Below, in pieces: positions 52,024 to 58,999 of a stretch of 64,000 nucleotides of DNA. Within the stretch, counting starts at the first letter, position 1, and each line of letters begins with the position of its first letter. Source of the stretch: an uncultured Flavobacteriales bacterium (GTDB taxonomy: Bacteria; Bacteroidota; Bacteroidia; Flavobacteriales_D; Crocinitomicaceae); NCBI GenBank assembly GCA_913054135.1, contig CAJXJK010000016.1, positions 62,001-126,000 of the forward strand, in the 5' to 3' direction. The notes beneath the pieces are model-generated. The model saw only the letters and a list, made by a program, of their open reading frames with translations, had not been told where the DNA came from and made no database searches. Made by a program: the position numbers and the translations under genes.

Positions 52024-53268
52024 ATGTCATTAGAGTCCCTACAAAAACGGAACGAAATAACTCTAAAATTCAATGACTCTCAATTAGAAAATGATTTTTT
52101 ATCGTCTTATGACAAAGGGATAAAAGAGCCGTTGAAGTCTGGAATCATCATCTCGTTAATCTCGTGGTGGTCAGCCATTGGGTTAATCTATTTTATCATC
52201 CCTGATGATCTCATTTGGCTTGGGTCACTCACCTTTGTATACATAACATCTTATTTTGGATTCATAATCTACACCACCTACAAAAAAAGATTTGAGGGTT
52301 ATTATCAATTATTAGGAGCAATTTCAAATGCATGGGCCGGACTCTTCGCCATCTATTTTTTAGATCAATTTCCGAGTGGTGAACATCTCGTTCTTCCTGT
52401 CCATATTTTCATCATTTTCTTTGGGCTGTATATGATTAGACTTCGTTGGATAGCGGCCTTTATCGCAGCCTTTTCATACATAGCTGTTTACAGCATATAT
52501 CTGCTCACAACTGATTTAGAAGTTGGTCAAATCATTTTATATCTCTTTGTTTCTTGGATGACTTTAGTGTTTGCCCTATTAGCAGGTCACGCCACAGAAA
52601 AGAGGACAAGAGTTGACTACATTCAGAGAAGAACTATTAAAAATCAGAGTAAAATTATTGAAGATGAAAAGAATCTTCTATTACAGGAAGTACATCATAG
52701 GGTCAAGAATAATTTACAGATTATTATCAGCCTCATTAAACTTCAAAAATCCAAAGTGAAATCTGGGGAGGTAAGTTCGGCCCTAAGTGATATTCAAAAA
52801 CGTGTAGCCTCCATGTCTCTTGTGCATCAAAACATGCATCAGGCCTCAAACTTTATAGACATTTCGGTTCTCGATTATACTCGTCAATTAATATCAAATG
52901 TTGAAGATGAAGTTGCGCAAAAAACAAATATTGAGATTATCATCAACACCGACATCACCATGGATATTGAAACAGCAATACCTTTTGGATTGATAATTAA
53001 TGAAATGATTTCTAATTTTCATCTGCATTGCGCGCCTAATTCATCTGCAGAAAAATCGTGCAGCCTTTCCGTTCTGCAAGGTGATGACAAAAAACTAATT
53101 GTTAAATGCTCTGATAATGGTAAAGGATTTCCTGAGGGAACGCAAGTTACAAATGAAGATTCTATAGGATTAGAGTTAATTGAATCTCTTGCAGAACAGT
53201 TGAACGGCCAATTCAAGTTTTATAATGATCAAGGTGCCGTTTATGAGGTAGCTATTATTGTAAAATGA
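52024..53268 (+). CDS. Membrane sensor histidine kinase (HisKA_2 type)
   Basis: The 414-residue kinase has about six membrane helices in its first 185 residues without an evident extracellular domain, then a HisKA_2 dimerisation helix with LLLQEVHHRVKNNLQIIIS (His225 is the likely phosphoacceptor) and an HATPase_c domain with NEMISNFHLHC and CSDNGKGFPEGT. It has no adjacent response regulator. It follows the TPR-SpoIIE gene by 86 bases and may share its signal path. The membrane part recalls 7TM-type sensors but is unnamed. Confidence 0.88.
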   Translation: MSLESLQKRNEITLKFNDSQLENDFLSSYDKGIKEPLKSGIIISLISWWSAIGLIYFIIPDDLIWLGSLTFVYITSYFGFIIYTTYKKRFEGYYQLLGAISNAWAGLFAIYFLDQFPSGEHLVLPVHIFIIFFGLYMIRLRWIAAFIAAFSYIAVYSIYLLTTDLEVGQIILYLFVSWMTLVFALLAGHATEKRTRVDYIQRRTIKNQSKIIEDEKNLLLQEVHHRVKNNLQIIISLIKLQKSKVKSGEVSSALSDIQKRVASMSLVHQNMHQASNFIDISVLDYTRQLISNVEDEVAQKTNIEIIINTDITMDIETAIPFGLIINEMISNFHLHCAPNSSAEKSCSLSVLQGDDKKLIVKCSDNGKGFPEGTQVTNEDSIGLELIESLAEQLNGQFKFYNDQGAVYEVAIIVK

Positions 53269-53276
53269 AGAACAAT

Positions 53277-54764
53277 CTAAACCGGACTCACCAATTCAAG
53301 AGTAACTTTATAAATATCTCTTTTTTCCATCTTTGATTTGAGCCAAGCATAGAAGCTAATCATGAATATGTCCTCTTGCTCTCTTGGTCGCCATTCAATT
53401 GAACCTTCTACATGCATTTTGAATTTTTCGGTCTCTACAATAGATGGATCTTTTGTATACTTTTCAATCCATTTTAAAAACACATTAATTCTATTATCTG
53501 ATGTAAGGGTTTTTGAAGCCGCAAGTTTTCGCTTTAAAGAAACGAGTCTTGAATCAGCATAATCGAGGTTATTCAGTTCAACATGCAATAATATCTCAGC
53601 AAAATTTTTGTACAACAACCATTCATGACCCATTCGTTTTTCGTACCAGCTATCTGATTTTGTGAGTTGGGATAAAATTGATTTGGCTTCTTTCATTTGA
53701 TTTTGTTGAAAATGAACCATCATTCTTGCAATCAGTGAATTGAACAAGTTCGAATTGTCTGTCATTGATTCTCCTTCAATTAAAACATCCAATAATTTTT
53801 CAGCAGACCCAAAATCTCCTTGGTAATTTAAGTTAAGAGCTCTTAGAGTAACAAGGCGAGCTTTCTTTTTCTTATAAAATCGCTTATCAAAACGAAGCAT
53901 CTGAGCTCGCATTTTATCCAAATAAAACAGGCTTTTCTTAAAATTTCGTTTTCTGAAATAGATATTGGCCATTAAGTATAGAAGATCAATATGATAGATG
54001 AGATATTTTTCAGAATCAAGTTGACCTCCAGCCAATTCACTGATTTTATCTTCAAAGAAAGTATCTACTAAATAATAATTTCGGTTTGTGGCTCCGAACA
54101 AATCTGCCAACTGAGCTATTTGAAAGAGAGACTTGAAATTGTATCCTCTTTCATTTGAAATATTGAAGCGGCTATACGTTTCGTTCAATAAGGCCTGCAA
54201 ATCAATTTGCTCACCTTCTTTCTCAACCTTAGCATAAGCCCTTCGGACTGTAGAATATACCAAATTCAGTTTTCCCTGCTCAACTAATTCATTTCTGTTT
54301 TCTTCAAATTTCAAAATAAAGGCATCATGCTCTTCATCCTCCAAGCCATAAGAACTCTCTATAGCAGTTTGGTAAATTTCATTTAAAAGTGAGTAATGGT
54401 TGATCGTCTCTGCTAATCGTTCGGCTTTTTTCAAGACATAAAATGCCGATTTCTTTTTCTGGTGAGCAAAGAGTTTTCTTGCAATCAACAACATTCTAAT
54501 GATTGTAATTTCTTGAGTTGCTTCTTGTTCAACCGTCTTGATTGAGACATAATCAAGCAAATTATCTGTTAACCTTTTCTTTAAAACGTTATATGCATTT
54601 GAACCTAATTCTTCTTTGAGCTTGTGCTCTTTTTGAGCCAACAGTTTTTTGAAGAGATCGATATTCCTGATACCAGGACGTTTGTTTCTAGACTTCAAAT
54701 AATCTACAAATCCAAGCCTATCTGATTCAGAAAGAAGTGAAATCAAGTCAATTGTTACATCCAT
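53277..54764 (-). CDS. Large helical (TPR-like) protein of unknown function
   Basis: The 495-residue cytoplasmic protein is almost wholly alpha-helical with degenerate TPR-like units, for example KSAFYVLKKAERLAETINHYSLLNEIYQTAIES and RNFKKSLFYLDKMRAQMLRF. No catalytic motif, signal peptide or membrane helix is visible. Its opening (LISLLSESDRLGFVDYLKSRNKR) is typical of a set of unnamed Bacteroidota proteins. It converges on the histidine kinase gene with an eight-base gap and is divergent from the YiaA/B gene. Its own promoter region contains a 13-bp direct repeat. Confidence 0.68.
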   Translation of the reverse strand: MDVTIDLISLLSESDRLGFVDYLKSRNKRPGIRNIDLFKKLLAQKEHKLKEELGSNAYNVLKKRLTDNLLDYVSIKTVEQEATQEITIIRMLLIARKLFAHQKKKSAFYVLKKAERLAETINHYSLLNEIYQTAIESSYGLEDEEHDAFILKFEENRNELVEQGKLNLVYSTVRRAYAKVEKEGEQIDLQALLNETYSRFNISNERGYNFKSLFQIAQLADLFGATNRNYYLVDTFFEDKISELAGGQLDSEKYLIYHIDLLYLMANIYFRKRNFKKSLFYLDKMRAQMLRFDKRFYKKKKARLVTLRALNLNYQGDFGSAEKLLDVLIEGESMTDNSNLFNSLIARMMVHFQQNQMKEAKSILSQLTKSDSWYEKRMGHEWLLYKNFAEILLHVELNNLDYADSRLVSLKRKLAASKTLTSDNRINVFLKWIEKYTKDPSIVETEKFKMHVEGSIEWRPREQEDIFMISFYAWLKSKMEKRDIYKVTLELVSPV

Positions 54765-54766
54765 AT

Positions 54767-54846
54767 ATCGTAATTATTTTGAGAACAATATAGCCCATTT
54801 TAAGCTCTTTTAAGGTATTTACATTTCTTATTGATCGTAATTATTT
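54767..54846. repeat. 13-bp direct repeat ATCGTAATTATTT in a divergent promoter region
   Basis: Exact copies lie at 54767-54779 and 54834-54846, 67 bases apart and in the same orientation, between the starts of the helical-protein and YiaA/B genes. Spacing is close to six helical turns. It could bind a regulator for both genes. Confidence 0.5.
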
Positions 54847-54911
54847 AAAAATATTTGATTTTTATCAGCAATTGAAACCACCCACCTTTGAGTCAAACAA
54901 AAACGAGCATT

Positions 54912-55376
54912 ATGAATAATCTAACAGAAGAAACGACAACTCTAGTAGTAGAGAAAAAAACAAAAAAGAAGTTTAACCCGGCAAAACCAACTCCAGTTTA
55001 CGTAGGAGCTGCATGGGCCGCTCTTGGAATAGGTTTAATCTCTTATTGCATTGGGCTTTGGAATGCTACAATGGCACTCAACGAAAAAGGATATTATTTT
55101 ACAATCATTCTCTTTGGTTTATTTTCAGCAATCTCAGTTCAAAAAAACGTTAGAGATAAAGCAGAAGGCATTCCGGTTACTGATATATACTATGGCATTA
55201 GCTGGTTTACAACAATTGCATCAATCACATTGCTTGTAATCGGTTTGAGACATGCTGATCTCGAATTAAGTGAAAAAGGCTTTTACGCTATGGCATTTAC
55301 GCTTGCCTTATTTTCATCAATTACAGTACAAAAAAACACAAGAGACATAAAAGCCTTTTCTGAAGAAGAAGACTAA
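54912..55376 (+). CDS. YiaA/YiaB-family inner-membrane protein
   Basis: The 154-residue protein has four membrane helices arranged as two similar pairs: YVGAAWAALGIGLISYCIGLWN with GYYFTIILFGLFSAISVQKNVRD, and YYGISWFTTIASITLLVIGL with GFYAMAFTLALFSSITVQKNTRD. This is the two-helix repeat of YiaA/YiaB, whose function is unknown. The ATG at 54912 is preferred to a TTG at 54888, which sits in a -7-like CACCTTTG. It is followed by a terminator. Confidence 0.88.
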   Translation: MNNLTEETTTLVVEKKTKKKFNPAKPTPVYVGAAWAALGIGLISYCIGLWNATMALNEKGYYFTIILFGLFSAISVQKNVRDKAEGIPVTDIYYGISWFTTIASITLLVIGLRHADLELSEKGFYAMAFTLALFSSITVQKNTRDIKAFSEEED

Positions 55377-55389
55377 TGTTTTGTTAGAT

Positions 55390-55424
55390 AAAGGGTCCTT
55401 TACGAAAGTGAAGGGCCTTTTTAT
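55390..55424 (+). terminator. Rho-independent terminator of the YiaA/B gene
   Basis: AAAGGGTCCTTTAC pairs with GTGAAGGGCCTTT around GAAA with a single bulged G and G-U pairs, followed by five T. It starts 13 bases after the stop codon. Confidence 0.85.
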
Positions 55425-55505
55425 TGTTCAAGTTTTCGCCAGTAAAACCATAAAATAAAGGGAACTTTTTTATATTGCATCTAACTAATTTAAGACCCTA
55501 TTGAT

Positions 55506-56546
55506 ATGTTTGCTAAAAAGACTCTCTTTGCTATTGCGATTGTTACGACTTCAATCTCATTTTCGCAACTCCCTGATAATGTAATTGCTATAGATGCTGA
55601 ACCGAATGAAACCACGTCAATTATGGGTGACTTAAAGGATGGCGCATTAATGAAAGACCTTAGTTGGGCTTCAACAAGTTCGAACGCATGTTTCCCAGGA
55701 ACTCAAAACACAAAGTTCAGAGGAAATCACGTTTTACATCAATTTTCAATTCCGGCATATTCTGAGGTAACAATCACTTTGATTCCGACAAATAAAAACG
55801 ATAATTTCAGTTTATATGGTTATCAAGTGGGTACCACTAATTACTCTACACCTCCTAACTTGGCGTCATGCGTTTCATGCGAAGCAGACCATAAATGGGA
55901 CAGACCTAAAAAAGGCAAAACACAAGATCATACAAGAAGTATATTCTTCAATTCTATCAAAAACCCTTACAATATTTTTATTGGAGTTGCAGGTGCAGAA
56001 GGTTTAACTTCTGGTAAATACAAGCTCAAAATTGATCTTAAATCAAGAATTGAAAACACCAATGAACAAGAGGCATTAAAAATTTATTCAGCTAAGGCGG
56101 AAAAAGGTAAAACGCTTGCTTATAGCGGTGATTTGAAAGACGGATGTGTAATTCAAGACTTGTCATTTGCAGCAAGATCATCAGTTGCTTGTTTTCCTGG
56201 TACACAAAATTCAAAATTCACAGGAAACCACGTGTTTTATGTAATGGAAATTCCAAAGTATTCTAAAATGTGGGTGACTGTGATTCCGACAGATAAAAAG
56301 GCAAACATGAGTATTTACGGATGGCAAGATGGTACGACTAGTACTGCTTATCCACCAAACCTGAACTCATGTGTTTCGTGTGAGGCTGAACATAAATGGG
56401 ATTACCCAAAAAAGGGCAAGACTCAAGATCATACGAGAACCATTTATTTCAATGCAATCAATAATCCTTACCGAATTGTGGTGGCTGTAGCTGGCGCAAA
56501 TGGATTAGCGACAGGTGCGTTCAAAATTCAGGTTAAGGTAGAGTAA
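55506..56546 (+). CDS. Exported protein made of two copies of one beta domain
   Basis: After a signal peptide (ending ATTSISFSQ) the 346-residue protein consists of two copies of a domain of about 145 residues (about 30-178 and 195-346). Both keep GDLKDG, ACFPGTQN, FxGNHV, CVSCEAxHKWD and PKKGKTQDHTR. Each has three conserved cysteines. The strand pattern (FSIPAYSEVTITLIPTNKNDNFSLYGY) resembles prepeptidase C-terminal (PPC) beta sandwiches, which are accessory binding domains. No enzyme or sorting domain accompanies them. The gene starts 130 bases after the YiaA/B gene and precedes an unrelated-looking membrane operon by eight bases. Confidence 0.72.
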   Translation: MFAKKTLFAIAIVTTSISFSQLPDNVIAIDAEPNETTSIMGDLKDGALMKDLSWASTSSNACFPGTQNTKFRGNHVLHQFSIPAYSEVTITLIPTNKNDNFSLYGYQVGTTNYSTPPNLASCVSCEADHKWDRPKKGKTQDHTRSIFFNSIKNPYNIFIGVAGAEGLTSGKYKLKIDLKSRIENTNEQEALKIYSAKAEKGKTLAYSGDLKDGCVIQDLSFAARSSVACFPGTQNSKFTGNHVFYVMEIPKYSKMWVTVIPTDKKANMSIYGWQDGTTSTAYPPNLNSCVSCEAEHKWDYPKKGKTQDHTRTIYFNAINNPYRIVVAVAGANGLATGAFKIQVKVE

Positions 56547-56554
56547 AACCTTTT

Positions 56555-56971
56555 ATGTATTGGTTTAAACATGTGAAAAAGGGGATAGACCCTGAGGTTT
56601 CTAAAAGAACTTTAATTGAATACATCATAATTAAACTCATTGGTACAGCTTCAATGATTATTGGGCTATATCATTTCATGGGGCTACGTGTATCTTGGAT
56701 AAGCAAAGGAACAGGAGCTGATGAAATTCGGAAAATAACTGCCGATTTGAATGGAATAGGCGTATCCTTAATTGTTGTTGGAGTAGCTTGTTGGCTCTTT
56801 GGAACATCCTATTTAGAAAGACGATTCTATCTTGACTTTGATGAGGAAAATGCAGATGATAAGAAAAAAGAAAAGACCGTTATTAAAACTCAATTAATCT
56901 TGTTTAGTTATTATCTACTAATCACAATTCTTTATGGTTTAGCAATTTCATTCATTGAAGGAGAATACTAG
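56555..56971 (+). CDS. Hypothetical membrane protein
   Basis: The 138-residue protein has three membrane helices (about residues 24-45, 66-88 and 113-133) and a charged loop rich in Asp, Glu and Lys. It begins eight bases after the double-domain protein gene and its stop is directly followed by the start of the DUF3137-like gene. I do not recognise a family. Confidence 0.62.
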   Translation: MYWFKHVKKGIDPEVSKRTLIEYIIIKLIGTASMIIGLYHFMGLRVSWISKGTGADEIRKITADLNGIGVSLIVVGVACWLFGTSYLERRFYLDFDEENADDKKKEKTVIKTQLILFSYYLLITILYGLAISFIEGEY

Positions 56972-57952
56972 ATGAGTATAGAAAAATACATAGTTGAACA
57001 CAAAGAAATTCTTGATCAATTAGAATCCAGAAGAAGAGAGAAGAAACATACGCGTACCGTCTTATATATTCTTTTCTCAATATTATTTTTGACCCCTTTT
57101 ATCCTAGTTTTTGTTGTCTCACATTCTCTTGCCGTAAGTTTTATTGTCTCCATTATCGCGGCATTAATAATTAGAGCAATGTACCGTAGTAAAAAAGGTT
57201 TAGAAAAGTTTCAAATTGAATCTGACAAATTGCTGATAGATCATTTCTGGAATAAAAAACACAAAATCAGAAAATCCAAAAAACAATACTATGAGGGCGG
57301 TCGACCGTTCATCAAAGAGACGCTCCCATCTGAGCTTTTTTGTGATTTGAATGAGGATCTAAAAAGAAGATATGAAGAGCGCTCTTTTTATTCAGCAAAA
57401 CTCGGCACCACAGAATTTCAATGTCATTGTTTAAAGTATGGCACATCCGAAATGGATGATCATGGACGTGTTGATATGAAAAAAGAGCTTGGTACATTTG
57501 ATTTTTTCAGGCTTCAAAACACCAATTGGAGCCTTCAAAAATGTTTTATTCTACCTAAGTCGAAACCAGAATTTCATAAGAAAGAATTATATGGTTTTCA
57601 ACAAGAGATTCGACCTGCCAACTTGACTAAAAATCATAGAATGTACACCAACAATAAAGAGGAGGCTGACCTTTACCTAATACTATTTGCAATTATCCAA
57701 AAATTTAACTTCTTGATAAAACGTCAAGACATTAGATTGGTATTCAAAGAAGACACTATCATGATTGCTATGGAGCGTAAAAGAACCGCTCCTTTTTCGG
57801 CAAGTATTAATAGCCCAATCAAAGGTGGGAGCGAAATCAAGAGAATCGACCAGTCATTCCTATCACTGAAAAGTATGGTAAAGGAGTTAGAACAACAAAT
57901 AAAAGAAGGTTTACCAAATGTTGATTCTCTCCCGACAAACCAATCAACATGA
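56972..57952 (+). CDS. DUF3137-like membrane protein
   Basis: The 326-residue protein has two membrane helices (about residues 28-68) and a cytoplasmic domain. The segment MYTNNKEEADLYLILFAIIQKFNFLIKRQDIRLVF with MIAMERKRTAPFSASI resembles the DUF3137 pattern of a helix followed by beta strands. The assignment is tentative. DUF3137 proteins are inner-membrane proteins of unknown function. The gene overlaps the following TerB/J-domain gene by four bases. Confidence 0.65.
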   Translation: MSIEKYIVEHKEILDQLESRRREKKHTRTVLYILFSILFLTPFILVFVVSHSLAVSFIVSIIAALIIRAMYRSKKGLEKFQIESDKLLIDHFWNKKHKIRKSKKQYYEGGRPFIKETLPSELFCDLNEDLKRRYEERSFYSAKLGTTEFQCHCLKYGTSEMDDHGRVDMKKELGTFDFFRLQNTNWSLQKCFILPKSKPEFHKKELYGFQQEIRPANLTKNHRMYTNNKEEADLYLILFAIIQKFNFLIKRQDIRLVFKEDTIMIAMERKRTAPFSASINSPIKGGSEIKRIDQSFLSLKSMVKELEQQIKEGLPNVDSLPTNQST

Positions 57953-58872
57953 ATAAGGGCTTGAATATCTTACTTCGGTTTCTCCTTTTCTGCATCATAG
58001 CTTTTTTTGCATTGGGCATGTTCAAGGTTGTAAAAAAAGGAGTAATTCAGCAAGATTCTCTTTGGATATATCTTTTATTCTGCTCCTTCTGGGGGCTTTT
58101 ATTATGGCGAGACTTTAAATCCAAGCAGAAAAATAAAATCAAGAAAGAAGAATACAATGTCGAAAATGAAAGGAAGTATAATCAAGTATTTCTGAGCTTG
58201 GTTTCACATTTACTTGGATCTAATTCTAGCTCAAAAGATAAAGAATTTGAATTCATCCAATCTTCCTTTTTACGGTTCTTTTCTCAAAAGAAAACTGAAC
58301 ACTTATTGGCGCGATTAGTTAAAGATCATCTTGAAAATAAATTGGACTTAGAAGCCCTATGTATTGCAGCTCGCTCAGAATTCAGTCCGAACGAATTGGA
58401 TCAAATGATTTATTTGCTGGTTGGAATTTCGACAGCAGACAAAGTACTTTCTAATGCCGAAGAAAAAACCCTCCTTCAAATTGTGAAATTCACATATTTT
58501 TCTGAAGAACGGTATGAATCTATTCTTGCACAATTTCAATACAAAACAGAAGAATACATCAAGAACAAAAAGGATGAAGAGCATTGGGACAATATGAATT
58601 GGGAAGAACGTGGAAAATATCATCAAGAAAAAGAGCGTCAACGATTTGATAACAAAAAACCAGCATTTGGAATTGACCAAGCTTTTAGAATTCTCGAACT
58701 GCAACCTTCTGCAACTTTGAAGCAAGTGAAGAAAAAGTTTAAGAAACTGGCCATGAAATATCATCCTGACCGCCTCTCTCAATTAGGAGAAGATCATATT
58801 AGAATTGGAGAAGAAAAGTTCAAGCAAATTGTTAATGCTTATGAAATTCTCAAAAGTCATCTAGGCAATTAA
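57949..58872 (+). CDS. Membrane TerB/J-domain protein (DjlA-like)
   Basis: The 307-residue protein has two N-terminal membrane helices, a TerB-like helical domain (about residues 85-190) and a C-terminal J domain (about 240-305). The J domain shows the HPD signature in MKYHPDRLSQLG and begins FRILELQPSATLKQVKKKFKKLA. This order matches DjlA, a membrane co-chaperone that stimulates DnaK. It is the last gene of the operon that starts at 56555, so the neighbours may be clients or partners (inference). Confidence 0.85.
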   Translation: MNKGLNILLRFLLFCIIAFFALGMFKVVKKGVIQQDSLWIYLLFCSFWGLLLWRDFKSKQKNKIKKEEYNVENERKYNQVFLSLVSHLLGSNSSSKDKEFEFIQSSFLRFFSQKKTEHLLARLVKDHLENKLDLEALCIAARSEFSPNELDQMIYLLVGISTADKVLSNAEEKTLLQIVKFTYFSEERYESILAQFQYKTEEYIKNKKDEEHWDNMNWEERGKYHQEKERQRFDNKKPAFGIDQAFRILELQPSATLKQVKKKFKKLAMKYHPDRLSQLGEDHIRIGEEKFKQIVNAYEILKSHLGN

Positions 58873-58999
58873 TCCACCTTGTAAACAAATTTCGACTGCA
58901 AAAAAATAAGCTGACATTCAGAATGGCCACTTGATAATTGATGAAAATCTTTCAGAAAGTGGAGAGTTTCAAGATGAGCTGGAAGAGGGATTTGATGCA

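Noticed and set aside
58375-58782. Minus-strand frame of 135 codons opposite the J-domain gene
   Set aside because: It lies wholly inside the TerB/J-domain gene, whose HPD motif and domains are real. The antisense protein is a biased Phe/Cys-rich shadow.
58915-58999. Possible gene remnant coding for an acidic peptide (IIDENLSESGEFQDELEEGF) after the J-domain gene
   Set aside because: The composition looks coding, but there is no ATG, the frame has a stop close upstream, and it runs into the end of the opposite CHAT gene. Too little to call.
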